Origin: an uncultured Microbacterium sp.
Lineage (GTDB): Bacteria > Actinomycetota > Actinomycetes > Actinomycetales > Microbacteriaceae
Direction of reading: 5' to 3'
Assembly (NCBI RefSeq): GCF_900078385.1
Contig: NZ_FLQR01000001.1
Location: 186,001-250,000 of the forward strand
DNA: 64,000 nucleotides
Shown: one piece after another, positions 19,151 through 27,287 of the stretch
How positions within the stretch are numbered: position 1 is the first letter of the stretch
How the letters are laid out: every line of letters starts with the position of its first letter
Translations under genes and position numbers: made by a program
The notes under the pieces: generated by a model
Seen by the model: the letters and a program-made list of their open reading frames with translations, nothing else
What the model was told of the DNA's origin: nothing
The model's database searches: none

Positions 19151-20269
19151 TCAGCGCCGCGTCGACACCGTCACGGTGAACTTCGGGTCGCGGGCGATCT
19201 GACGCGTCGGCCCGACGATGCGCTCCAGCACCGGGCGGTAGTGCAGCGGGGAGTTCCACACGCACCACAGCCGGCCGCCGGGGCGCAGCACACGGGCGGC
19301 GTCGGCGAAGAGCCGCGGTGCGAGCCGGTCGGTGACGGCGGATCCGCTGTGGAACGGCGGGTTCAGCGCGATGAAGGACGCCGTCCCGTCCGGACGGCGG
19401 GAAAGGGCGTCGTCGCGGACGACCGTGATCCGGTCGGCCACCTCGCTCGCGATCGCCGTCTCGCGGGCCGACCGGACGGCGGCCGCCGACTGATCGCTGG
19501 CGTAGACGAAGGCCGTCGGATGCCGGAGGGCGAGGTGCGCCGCGACGGCGCCGCTGCCGCACGCGAGGTCGATGAGCGGGTCGTCGGCCGAGCCGCCGTC
19601 GAGATCGTCGGGGAGGTGTGCGAGGAGGAGCCGCGTGCCGATGTCGAGGCCGGCCCCCGCGAACACGCCGCCGTAGGCGCGGAGGGCGAGATCGCCCTCC
19701 TGCGCGGCGGAGGCGACGGGATCGGCGCCGTCGCCGGGACCGGACGCGATGAGGACGCGGGATTTCTGCCGCGCGTGCGTGACGTCGACGCGGGCGAAGT
19801 GCGCGCCGAGCACGTCGTTCATGGTGAGCGTCATGTGCTTGATGCGTCCACCGGCGAAGACGCGGACGCCCGGCTCGGCGTGGGCGGCGATGAGGCCGGC
19901 GATGTCGCGCAGGGCGTCGAGCGACCGGGGGAGGCGCAGCAGCACGACGCGGGCGCCGCGCACGAGGTCGGCGCTCAGGGCGAGCGAGGTGGTCCGGCCG
20001 GAGAGCCCCAGGCGCTCGGCGTTGGCGGCCAGGGCGCGCTCGCCGAGCAGGTCGTCCTGGTGCACGCGGACGCGCTCGGACCCGTCGGCGACGGCGCCCA
20101 GCGCGAGCGCCCCGTACGTGTCTCCGATCACGACGAGCCCGTCGGGTCCGAGATCGCTCCGGGCCGCCGCCGACTCATCGAGGATCAGCCGGTCCGCGGC
20201 GTCGACGGCGGTCAGCTCGGGCGCCTCCACATCGGGCCAGCGTCGCAGCTGCTCGAAGGGAAGGCTCAT
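19151..20269 (-). CDS. Class I SAM-dependent methyltransferase (RsmC/RlmG-like)
   Basis: A 372-residue protein with a degenerate N-terminal methyltransferase-like domain (about 1-180) and an active C-terminal domain: motif I LIDLACGSGAVAAHLAL and motif IV LNPPFHSG. This duplicated design and the NPPF-H motif are those of rRNA guanine-N2 methyltransferases (RsmC, RlmG). The exact rRNA target is not predictable. The ATG overlaps the stop of the upstream DUF4921-like gene by 4 nt (ATGA), so the two are co-transcribed. Confidence 0.85.
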   Translation of the reverse strand: MSLPFEQLRRWPDVEAPELTAVDAADRLILDESAAARSDLGPDGLVVIGDTYGALALGAVADGSERVRVHQDDLLGERALAANAERLGLSGRTTSLALSADLVRGARVVLLRLPRSLDALRDIAGLIAAHAEPGVRVFAGGRIKHMTLTMNDVLGAHFARVDVTHARQKSRVLIASGPGDGADPVASAAQEGDLALRAYGGVFAGAGLDIGTRLLLAHLPDDLDGGSADDPLIDLACGSGAVAAHLALRHPTAFVYASDQSAAAVRSARETAIASEVADRITVVRDDALSRRPDGTASFIALNPPFHSGSAVTDRLAPRLFADAARVLRPGGRLWCVWNSPLHYRPVLERIVGPTRQIARDPKFTVTVSTRR

Positions 20270-21564
20270 GCGCCGTCGTCCGCGTCGTCGGCGTACCGCA
20301 GCCGCGCATCGTCGGCGCCGCACTCGTCGCCGATCCGGATGCCGTCCGCGAGGCGGCCCTCGGCCCGCAGCGCCTCGAGGGAGGCGACGGCACGGCGGCG
20401 CAGCTCCCACGGGTCGATCGTGTTGACGTAGATCTTCGTACCGCCCTCGAACCCGGCCGGGGTGGAGATCCGCCACTTGAGGACGATCCGCCACGGCATG
20501 GGCCACGGCGCCTGCGGCGGGCGGTAGTGCCACTCCTCGTTCGTGGGGACGTGGACGCCCGTCGCGGCGTGCAGGGCGTGCACGAGGTCGGATACGGCGC
20601 GGATGCCGGCATCCGAATGCTCCTGCGGGAGGTTCGCGGCGCTCGTGGAGAACACCTCGAACGCGGGGTAGCGGTGCCCGATGCCCGCGAACGCGACGGC
20701 GCCGTCGGTGGCGGCGACGACGAGCCGCTCCGCCACGGCGAGGTCGGCGATCTGATGCTGGTAGAGGTGCCGGTCCGATGCCAGCATCCGCAGCTCGCGA
20801 TCGACCTGCGGACCGGACTCGTCGATCGCGACGAGCTGCTTGTGCAGGTGCTCGAACGACGCGCCGGCCGGACGGAGCCAGTTCTGGAACACGGCGACGT
20901 ACGCGGCGTGCGGCTGGGCGGCCTGGATCTCGGTGAGCGAGCGCACCGTGAACGCCATGTAGGCGGCGTGCTCGTCGGGGGTCAGCGCGCCCGAGGACAC
21001 GAGCTGGTCGTCGGTCTCGGCGCCGTCGAGGACATGGCGCCGCGCGACGATGACGTCGTGCGAGCCGCCGAGGAGGTCGAGCGCCGCCTCCTCGATCGAG
21101 ATCTCCTCGCCGGAGGCGTGCGCGCGGATCGCGGCGAGCCGCTCGATGTGTGCGCGTCCCACGCGGTCCGAGAGGTACGCCCGCGCCCACTCGAACACGG
21201 CGGCGGGCTGGCGGAACCCGTGGTTCTCGCGCCAGTACTCGGCCGACACGATTTCGAACAGGTTGCCGAAGCGGCGGAACTCGGCGACCGTGTCGGAGAG
21301 CTCCGAGGCGGGGACGCGGCGGAGCTCGGTGAAGTCGGGGCCGACCAGGCGCGCCTTCTCCGGGGTCGTCTCCAGCTGCCGACCGGCGCAGAACGCGCAC
21401 AGCCGGTCACCTTCGCCGGGTTCGAGGTGGCGGGACTCCGCGGGCGGCACGTCGATCGGCCGTCCGGCGCGACCGGGGACCGTCCACACCCGGGTCCCCG
21501 TCAGGGGTCCGACCTGCTTGACGGTGCCGTCCGGCATCCGCACGATCGCCCGCGCTTCGCTCAC
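20266..21564 (-). CDS. DUF4921-like, GalT/HIT-superfamily protein
   Basis: A 432-residue protein with a zinc-like C-A-F-C near residue 57 and a nucleotidylyltransferase-like active-site segment FEHLHKQLVAID, resembling the H-x-H-Q core of galactose-1-phosphate uridylyltransferases. Actinobacterial relatives are known as DUF4921. It probably transfers or hydrolyses a nucleoside phosphate, but the substrate is unknown. The GTG start follows a TAGGCT hexamer by 6 nt. Operon partner of the methyltransferase. Confidence 0.75.
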   Translation of the reverse strand: MSEARAIVRMPDGTVKQVGPLTGTRVWTVPGRAGRPIDVPPAESRHLEPGEGDRLCAFCAGRQLETTPEKARLVGPDFTELRRVPASELSDTVAEFRRFGNLFEIVSAEYWRENHGFRQPAAVFEWARAYLSDRVGRAHIERLAAIRAHASGEEISIEEAALDLLGGSHDVIVARRHVLDGAETDDQLVSSGALTPDEHAAYMAFTVRSLTEIQAAQPHAAYVAVFQNWLRPAGASFEHLHKQLVAIDESGPQVDRELRMLASDRHLYQHQIADLAVAERLVVAATDGAVAFAGIGHRYPAFEVFSTSAANLPQEHSDAGIRAVSDLVHALHAATGVHVPTNEEWHYRPPQAPWPMPWRIVLKWRISTPAGFEGGTKIYVNTIDPWELRRRAVASLEALRAEGRLADGIRIGDECGADDARLRYADDADDGA

Positions 21565-21570
21565 GTGGCC

Positions 21571-21576
21571 AGCCTA
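21571..21576 (-). promoter_or_regulatory. -10 hexamer TAGGCT of the DUF4921-like gene
   Basis: On the minus strand TAGGCT is followed by 6 nt and GTG (21564). It is one of five exact TAGGCT copies placed 6-7 nt ahead of a start codon in the window. Confidence 0.6.
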
Positions 21577-21586
21577 CTCAGCCCGG

Positions 21587-21592
21587 CAGAAT
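21587..21592 (+). promoter_or_regulatory. -10-like CAGAAT of the sirtuin gene
   Basis: CAGAAT ends 7 nt before ATG 21600 and covers the alternative ATG at 21591, favouring the later start. The divergent -10 of the DUF4921-like gene is only 10 bp away. Confidence 0.4.
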
Positions 21593-21599
21593 GGGCGGC

Positions 21600-22286
21600 A
21601 TGCGCATCGTCGTGCTCACCGGGGCGGGCATCTCCGCGGAGAGCGGCGTGCCCACGTTCCGCGATGCGGACGGCCTCTGGGAGGGGCATCGCGTCGACGA
21701 CGTCGCGACGCCCGAGGGGTTCGCGCGCGACCCGGACCGCGTGCAGCGCTTCTACGACGAACGCCGTCGTGCCCTGCACGCCGTGGAGCCCAACGCCGCG
21801 CACCGCGCCCTCGCACGGCTCGAGGGGGCGCTCGGCGAGGACCTCCTCGTCGTGACGCAGAACGTCGACGACCTGCACGAGCGCGCCGGGTCGATGAACC
21901 TCGTGCACATGCACGGCGAGCTGCGGCGTGCGCTGTGCGGTGCGTGCGGGGCGCGGCCCACCTGGGAGGGCGACCTCGTGCAGCGTCCGTCGTGCCCGGC
22001 CTGCGGGCACCGGGAGCTGCGGCCGGATGTCGTCTGGTTCGGCGAGCTTCCCTACGAGCTCGACCGCATCGAGGGCGCCGTCGTCGCGTGCGACGTGTTC
22101 GTCGCGATCGGGACCTCCGGCGCCGTCTACCCGGCCGCGGGCTACGCGGCCCTCGCCGGTGCGTTCGGCGCACATACGGTGGAACTCAACCTCGCGCCCA
22201 CGCTCGCGGACGTCGCGTTCGACGAGGTGCGCGCGGGTCCCGCGAGCGTCGTCGTCCCGCGCTGGGTCGAGGGCCTCCTCGCCTGA
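21600..22286 (+). CDS. cobB: Sir2-family NAD-dependent protein deacylase
   Basis: A 228-residue class III sirtuin. NAD-binding motifs are LTGAGISAESGVPTFRD and TQNVDDLHERAG; the catalytic His is in HMHGEL; two C-x-x-C pairs (LCGAC, CPAC) bind zinc. The FYDERRRAL stretch keeps the Tyr-x-x-Arg pair that gives CobB/SIRT5-type enzymes activity on succinyl- and malonyl-lysine. ATG 21600 is preferred over ATG 21591 because of the promoter; only three residues differ. Confidence 0.92.
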   Translation: MRIVVLTGAGISAESGVPTFRDADGLWEGHRVDDVATPEGFARDPDRVQRFYDERRRALHAVEPNAAHRALARLEGALGEDLLVVTQNVDDLHERAGSMNLVHMHGELRRALCGACGARPTWEGDLVQRPSCPACGHRELRPDVVWFGELPYELDRIEGAVVACDVFVAIGTSGAVYPAAGYAALAGAFGAHTVELNLAPTLADVAFDEVRAGPASVVVPRWVEGLLA

Positions 22287-22303
22287 CCGGCCGGGCGGTG
22301 ACG

Positions 22304-22309
22304 CATACT
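22304..22309 (+). promoter_or_regulatory. -10-like CATACT of the second DoxX-like gene
   Basis: CATACT, 6 nt (cggagg), ATG 22316: the same layout as paralogue A. The adjoining ggagg is too close to the ATG to act as a Shine-Dalgarno sequence. Confidence 0.45.
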
Positions 22310-22315
22310 CGGAGG

Positions 22316-22696
22316 ATGAAGACGACCGCTCGCTGGATCCTCGCCGCCGCCATGATGTTCGCCGGGGTCAGCCACCTGTTCTGGGCGCGCCGGGAGTTCC
22401 AGGCGCAGGTCCCGGATCTCGTGACCGACCTCCTGCCGATCGACAAGGACGCCGTCGTCGTCGCATCCGGCGCCGTCGAGATCATGCTGGGCGCCGCGCT
22501 CATCGCGCTGCCGAAGGAGCGCCGCCGCGTCGGCGCGATCCTCGCGGCGTTCTTCGTGGCGATCTTCCCGGGCAACGTCGCGCAGGCCGTCGGAAAGCGG
22601 AAGGGCTTCGGCCTGGACGACGACCGGGCGCGCTTCGCCCGGCTCGCCTTCCAGCCGGTCCTCGTGGCCTGGGCCCTGTGGAGCACCCGCCGCTAG
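22316..22696 (+). CDS. DoxX-like membrane protein (paralogue B)
   Basis: A 126-residue, four-helix protein clearly homologous to the 18763 product: shared SGAVEIMLG, AAFFVAIFPGNV and FQPVLVAWALW in the same order and spacing. The middle loop (GKRKGFGLDDDRARFARLA) differs most. Function unknown. Its TAG stop overlaps the stop of the convergent permease by 2-3 nt (ctag). Confidence 0.8.
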   Translation: MKTTARWILAAAMMFAGVSHLFWARREFQAQVPDLVTDLLPIDKDAVVVASGAVEIMLGAALIALPKERRRVGAILAAFFVAIFPGNVAQAVGKRKGFGLDDDRARFARLAFQPVLVAWALWSTRR

Positions 22697-23967
22697 ACGC
22701 GGATGTTCCCACCGCGCAGTCGCGACACGGCATCCACGGTCGCCGCGAGGATCAGGACGCCGCCCGTGACGATCAGGTACACGCCCGCGTCCAGGCGCAG
22801 CAGCGCCAGGCCGTTGATGATCGTCGCGATCATGAGCGCGCCGATCGCCGCGTGCACCAGCCGGCCGCGTCCGCCGAAGAGGCTGACGCCGCCGACGACG
22901 GCCGCCGCGACGCCGGAGAGGACGATGTCGCGTCCCGCCGCGCCGTCCACCGAGCCCAAGCGGGTCTGCGCGAACAGCCCGGCGACGACGGCCAGGCCGG
23001 AGCAGATCACGAAGCAGCCCCACTTCACCCAGCGCACCTTGATGCCCGCGCGCCGAGCGGCCTCCGCGTTGCCGCCGATCGCGTACACGTAGCGGCCGAA
23101 GGTCGTCCGGTCCAGCACGAAGGTGCCGATCCACAGGATCGCCAGGACGATCGGGACGATGATGGGGACCCCCTCGATCGGGATGACCGACTGCGAGCGG
23201 TTCAGGTTCAGGATCGCGACGGCGATGCCGCCGAGGATCGCGATCGCGGCGAGCTTGATCCAGACGAGCGAGATCGCCCGGTTGGGCACGCCCGCGCGCG
23301 TCCGGCGCCGACGATCCCAGAAGGACATGCCGCCGGAGATCGCGAGGATGACGGCGAGCATGACCCAGCCGGCCCACACCGGCATGCGGCCGTTCTGCAG
23401 CGCGATGAGCTCGGGCGCGTTGATCGGGTAGAGCCCGCCCGCACCGATGATGAGCAGCGCGAGGCCCTGATAGCCGAGGAACAACCCCAGCGTGACGACG
23501 AACGAAGGGATGCCGACCCGGGCCACGAGGAACCCGATGAGGGCGCCGGTCGCCAGGCCCACCCCGAACCCGATCAGCAGCGCGATCGGCCAGGGGAACC
23601 CCTGCTTGACGTTCAGGACGACGAACGTCGCCATCGCGACGCCGCCCGTGACGCCCGCGGAGAGGTCGATCTCCCCGAGGAGCAGCACGAACACGAGCGC
23701 CATGCCGAGGACGACGAGCGGCGCGGCCTGGTTCATGAGGTTCGCGAAGTTGATCGGCGTGAGGAAGAACCGGTTGAGGATGCCGAACAGGATGACGAGC
23801 ACGATGAGTCCGGCGATCGCGGGGAGCGCCCCCATCTCGCCGCCGCGCACGCGCTGGAGCCACGCGCCGACCTGATCGCCGAGCCCGCCCTCGACGCCGC
23901 TGCCGATGGCGTCGCCGGCGAGCGGGTCGGGTCCCGCGGCCGTCCGGGTGCTGCTGTCCGCGCTCAC
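22693..23967 (-). CDS. XylH-like sugar ABC transporter permease (system 1)
   Basis: A 424-residue CUT2-class permease with about ten membrane segments, the motif LLLGEIDLSAGVTGGVAMA, GIPSFVVTLG and RRAGIKVRWVKW; the length and long cytoplasmic N-terminus match XylH-type xylose permeases. Together with the ATPase and binding protein genes it forms a complete importer. The start overlaps the ATPase stop by 4 nt. Sugar specificity (xylose or another aldopentose/hexose) is inferred from family resemblance only. Confidence 0.88.
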   Translation of the reverse strand: MSADSSTRTAAGPDPLAGDAIGSGVEGGLGDQVGAWLQRVRGGEMGALPAIAGLIVLVILFGILNRFFLTPINFANLMNQAAPLVVLGMALVFVLLLGEIDLSAGVTGGVAMATFVVLNVKQGFPWPIALLIGFGVGLATGALIGFLVARVGIPSFVVTLGLFLGYQGLALLIIGAGGLYPINAPELIALQNGRMPVWAGWVMLAVILAISGGMSFWDRRRRTRAGVPNRAISLVWIKLAAIAILGGIAVAILNLNRSQSVIPIEGVPIIVPIVLAILWIGTFVLDRTTFGRYVYAIGGNAEAARRAGIKVRWVKWGCFVICSGLAVVAGLFAQTRLGSVDGAAGRDIVLSGVAAAVVGGVSLFGGRGRLVHAAIGALMIATIINGLALLRLDAGVYLIVTGGVLILAATVDAVSRLRGGNIRV

Positions 23968-24752
23968 AGGTCGCCTCCGGTGGGGATGGTGTTGGTGCCG
24001 ACGAGTTCGACGCCGGGCGGGGTCTTGGTGCCGGTGATGTAGCCGACGATCTCATCGCGGTTGGTCTCCGCGGTGGGGACCTGGGCGACCATCTGGCCGA
24101 GGTAGAGGACGGCGATGTCGTCGGCGACGGCGAACACATCCGCGAGGTTGTGGCTGATCAGGACGACCGCGACGCCCTGTTCGGATAGCCGGGAGACGAG
24201 ATTGAGCACCTGCTCGGTCTGGGCGACCCCCAGCGCCGCGGTCGGCTCGTCGAGGATCACGACCCGCGCCTTCTTCAGGACGGCGCGGGCGATCGCGACG
24301 GTCTGCCGCTGCCCCCCGGAGAGGCTCGAGACCTTCTGGCGCACCGACTTGACGGTCCGGACGGACAGCGAGCGGAGCGTGTCGGAGGCGTCCCGCTCCA
24401 TGCGGCCCTCGTCGAAGGTGCCCGCCGAGGTCTCCTCCCGCCCGAGGAACATGTTCTGGACGATGTCGAGGTTGTCGCACAGCGCGAGGTCCTGGTAGAC
24501 CACCTCGATGCCGAGGTGGGCCGCGTCACGCGGGGTGTGCAGGACGGCGGGCTCGCCGTCGAAGAGCACCTCGCCCTCGTCATACGGCTGGACGCCCGCG
24601 AGCCCCTTGATGAGGGTCGACTTGCCGGCACCGTTGTCGCCGACGAGCGCGGTGACCTTGCCGGGGTGGACTTCGAGGCCGACGCCGCGGAGGACGCTGA
24701 CAGGCCCGAAGGCCTTCTTCACGCCCCGCAGTTCGATGATCGGTTGAGTCAT
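23964..24752 (-). CDS. XylG/FrcA-like sugar ABC transporter ATPase (system 1)
   Basis: A 262-residue single-domain ABC ATPase: Walker A VGDNGAGKST, Q-loop YQDLALCDNLD, signature SLSGGQRQTVAIAR, Walker [13 protein letters not shown] and switch SHNLADV. One nucleotide-binding domain, unlike the double-domain GguA-type protein at 39225, fits the XylG/FrcA subgroup. ATG with AAGGAAG upstream; the longer open frame adds an arginine-rich leader and is rejected. It follows the binding-protein gene after a strong hairpin. Confidence 0.9.
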   Translation of the reverse strand: MTQPIIELRGVKKAFGPVSVLRGVGLEVHPGKVTALVGDNGAGKSTLIKGLAGVQPYDEGEVLFDGEPAVLHTPRDAAHLGIEVVYQDLALCDNLDIVQNMFLGREETSAGTFDEGRMERDASDTLRSLSVRTVKSVRQKVSSLSGGQRQTVAIARAVLKKARVVILDEPTAALGVAQTEQVLNLVSRLSEQGVAVVLISHNLADVFAVADDIAVLYLGQMVAQVPTAETNRDEIVGYITGTKTPPGVELVGTNTIPTGGDL

Positions 24753-24800
24753 GTTCGCTTCCTTGCGCTGGATGGTGTGCCCTGTGCACCGGTGCGCGCG

Positions 24801-24834
24801 AGGGGCGCCGCGTCTGTGAGGACGCGACGCCCCT
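24801..24834 (-). promoter_or_regulatory. Intercistronic hairpin between binding protein and ATPase (system 1)
   Basis: AGGGGCG-c-CGCGTC pairs with GACGCG-a-CGCCCCT across a 6-nt loop (tgtgag): 13 base pairs with one mismatch. It sits 16 nt after the binding-protein stop. Such stems commonly protect or partially terminate the message so the binding protein is made in excess over the ATPase and permease. Confidence 0.65.
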
Positions 24835-24849
24835 GCGCCGGGTGGGGGT

Positions 24850-25935
24850 TTACTCGACCCCGAACTCCGCGCACTTGTCGGCCATGCTGACCCCGTCGAT
24901 CTCGCCGGAGCAGATCTCCGACGCGGATGCATCGCCTGCGGCGACGACATCCTTGACCTGCTCGGGACCGACCAGCTGCGGCGTCACGGCGATGTACGGC
25001 GTGCCGTCCTCGAGCTCCTGGTCTGCGGTCGGCGTCTCGCCGTTGAGCAGGGCGACGGCGACCTCGACGGCCTTGTCGGCTTCGAGCTTGACGGGCTTGT
25101 AGACCGTCGCGGTCTGCCAGCCGGCGAGGATGTTGCGAAGCCCCTCGAGGTTGGCGTCCTGACCCGACACCGCGACACCCGTCAGCCCCTTGTCCTGCAG
25201 GACCTTGATGACGCCGTCGGCGTTCGTGTCGTTCGCCGCCCAGACGCCGTCGACCTTTCCGTCGTTGGCCGTGAGCGCCTGCTCGAAGTTCGTCTGGCTC
25301 ACGCCACCGTCCCAGACGCCCTTGGGCTCTGCGACGGCCTTGACGCCGGCGGCCTCCATGACCTCGACGGCACCGGAGCGGAACATCGCCGCGTTGCCGT
25401 CGGTGGGGTCGCCGCCCATGTAGAACACCTGCGCCGTGCTCGGGTCCTTTCCGGCGGCCTCGAGGCCGTCGAGCACCGTCTGGCCCTCCATGCGACCGAC
25501 CTCGACGTTGTCGAAGGACACGTAGTAGTCGGCGCCCGTGAACGGACGGTCGTACGCGATGACCGGGATGCCCTGGCCCTTGGCCTTGGTGGCCACGCCC
25601 TTGGCCGCGCCGTTGTAGTCCACGAGCAGCATGACGCCGCAGCCCTGCGTGAGCTGCTGGTCGGCGAGCGTGGCGTACTTCGAGGCGTCACCCTGCGCGT
25701 TCTGGATGTCGACGTCGAAGCCGGCGCCCTCCAGGCCCTCCTGCAGGTACTTGCGGTCGAAGTTCTCCCAGCGCGGCGAGGAGGCCGCGTCGGGGAGGAT
25801 CACGCAGGCGCGCTGCGCCTCGGCGTCGGGTTCCTCGCTGGAGGTCGGGGTCTGGGTGCCGCCGGCACAGCCGGCCAGGAGGAGTGCCGCGGCGCTGCTG
25901 AGTGCGGCTGCGGCGAGCAGGGAGCTCTTCTTCAT
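24850..25935 (-). CDS. XylF-like sugar-binding lipoprotein (system 1)
   Basis: A 361-residue solute-binding protein with a lipoprotein signal: positive MKKSS, a hydrophobic core and lipobox LAG-Cys23. The mature part has the periplasmic-binding fold of xylose/ribose binders: PVIAYDRPFTGADYYVSFDNVEVG, MGGDPTDGNAAMF, WAANDTNADGVIKVL and VSGQDANLEGLRNIL. It would be membrane-anchored outside the cell. ATG with GAAAGGCG upstream. First gene of system 1, downstream of the 28-bp palindrome. Confidence 0.9.
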   Translation of the reverse strand: MKKSSLLAAAALSSAAALLLAGCAGGTQTPTSSEEPDAEAQRACVILPDAASSPRWENFDRKYLQEGLEGAGFDVDIQNAQGDASKYATLADQQLTQGCGVMLLVDYNGAAKGVATKAKGQGIPVIAYDRPFTGADYYVSFDNVEVGRMEGQTVLDGLEAAGKDPSTAQVFYMGGDPTDGNAAMFRSGAVEVMEAAGVKAVAEPKGVWDGGVSQTNFEQALTANDGKVDGVWAANDTNADGVIKVLQDKGLTGVAVSGQDANLEGLRNILAGWQTATVYKPVKLEADKAVEVAVALLNGETPTADQELEDGTPYIAVTPQLVGPEQVKDVVAAGDASASEICSGEIDGVSMADKCAEFGVE

Positions 25936-26001
25936 GATTCGCCTTTCGTCGTCGAATAGCGTTCGGGTCGTGCACCATCGCACTGGTGATGATCATCATC
26001 C

Positions 26002-26029
26002 GTTCACGTCTTGGCGTCAAGACTTGAAC
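26002..26029 (-). promoter_or_regulatory. 28-bp palindromic operator upstream of system 1
   Basis: On the minus strand GTTCAAGTCTTG and CAAGACGTGAAC flank the 4-nt centre ACGC; 11 of 12 arm positions are complementary. It lies 67 nt upstream of the binding-protein ATG. A TATGTT-like -10 (revcomp at 26027-26032) overlaps its upstream edge, so a bound protein would block transcription. The best candidate binder is the ROK regulator encoded at 29216-30403. Confidence 0.75.
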
Positions 26030-26078
26030 ATAACGGATTGGCATCCGTGCGTCGGCGTTCGCGCCGTGAACCCAGCCG

Positions 26079-27287
26079 TCAGGCGCGTCCGGCGGCCACA
26101 CGGGTGCGTCGGGACAGCGAATCGACCGTCACGGCGAGCACGAGGACTACTCCCGTCACCATGAACTGGACCGAGGAGTTGAGGTTCAGCAGCGTCAGCC
26201 CGGACGAGATCGACTGGATGACGATGACGCCGAGCAGCGCCGCGAACGCGGTGCCGCGACCGCCGAAGAGCGACGCGCCGCCGATCACGGCGGCAGCGAT
26301 CGCGTTGAGGTTCGTGTCGCCCGCGCCCGAGCTCTGATTGGCCGCGGCCAGCCGTGCGGCCGCCAGGATGCCGCCGACCGCGGCGAGGCTCGAGCACAGG
26401 GCGAAGACGGACAGGTAGATCCGTTCGACCCGGATGCCCGCGCGCCGTGCCGCCTCGACGGAGCCGCCCACCGCGTAGACGGCGCGCCCCCAGCGGGTGC
26501 GCGTGAGCACGAGGTGCAGGAGCACGACGAGGGCGAGGAACAGGAGGAACATGACCCCGACGCCGCGTGACTGGTTGAGGTACCACGCGGCGGGGAGGAG
26601 GACAGCGAGGAGCAGCGCGGCGCGGAGCGCGATGGCGCGGTAGCTCTGGCTGTCCAGGTTCGCTGCGGCGCGCTTGCGCGAACGGCCCGCGAGCGTCCAC
26701 GCGAAGGCGGCGGTGCCGCCGACGACGAGGACGTACGACGCCCAGGCCGGAAGGAACGCGTGCTGCGCGAACTGGACGATCCACGAGTCGAACGGCAGGT
26801 TGATCGACCCGGCATCCCCGAGGACCCAGAGCTGCAGGCCCAGGAAGCCGAGGAGTCCGGCGAGGGTGATCACGAAGCTCGGCAAGCCGAACCGCGTGTA
26901 CAGCAGGCCGTACAGGATGCCGACGAGACAGCCCGCGCCGACCGCGATGAGCACCGCGATGACGAGCGGCCAGCGCAGCTGCACGAAGGCGACGGCCAGG
27001 ATCGCGGATGCCAGCCCCGACACCGATCCCACGGACAGATCGATTTCGCCGAGGAGCAGCACGACGACGATGCCGAGCGCGATCGTGCCGATCGCGGCGC
27101 ACTGCATCGTGAGGTCGACGAGGTTGCGGCTCGAGAGGAAGACCGGATTCAGGATCTGGAACACGGTCCAGATGAGGGCGAGGCCGACGATGACGGGCAG
27201 CGCGCCGAGGTCGCCGCCGCGCACACGCCCCCACACCCGCAGGGTCGCCGCCCGAACGCCTTCGCGCTCGGCCTCCTCGAGGCTCAC
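26079..27287 (-). CDS. XylH-like sugar ABC transporter permease (system 2)
   Basis: A 402-residue CUT2 permease, paralogous to the one at 22693: LLLGEIDLSVGSVSGLASA, GLPSFVITLAGLLGF, AVGGSVEAARRAGIRVERIYLS and AAVIGGASLFGGRGTAFAALLG. About ten membrane segments. GTG start overlaps the ATPase stop (GTGA). Last gene of the ROK-system 2 operon; system 1 restarts with its own promoter after 143 nt. Confidence 0.88.
   Translation of the reverse strand: MSLEEAEREGVRAATLRVWGRVRGGDLGALPVIVGLALIWTVFQILNPVFLSSRNLVDLTMQCAAIGTIALGIVVVLLLGEIDLSVGSVSGLASAILAVAFVQLRWPLVIAVLIAVGAGCLVGILYGLLYTRFGLPSFVITLAGLLGFLGLQLWVLGDAGSINLPFDSWIVQFAQHAFLPAWASYVLVVGGTAAFAWTLAGRSRKRAAANLDSQSYRAIALRAALLLAVLLPAAWYLNQSRGVGVMFLLFLALVVLLHLVLTRTRWGRAVYAVGGSVEAARRAGIRVERIYLSVFALCSSLAAVGGILAAARLAAANQSSGAGDTNLNAIAAAVIGGASLFGGRGTAFAALLGVIVIQSISSGLTLLNLNSSVQFMVTGVVLVLAVTVDSLSRRTRVAAGRA

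Noticed and set aside
21591..21599. Upstream ATG for the sirtuin
   Set aside because: It lies inside the putative -10 hexamer; ATG 21600 fits the start layout and family N-terminus better.
25982..26001. tgatgatcatcatc inverted repeat upstream of system 1 binder
   Set aside because: A short simple-sequence palindrome next to the much stronger 28-bp one; could be chance and adds no clear function.
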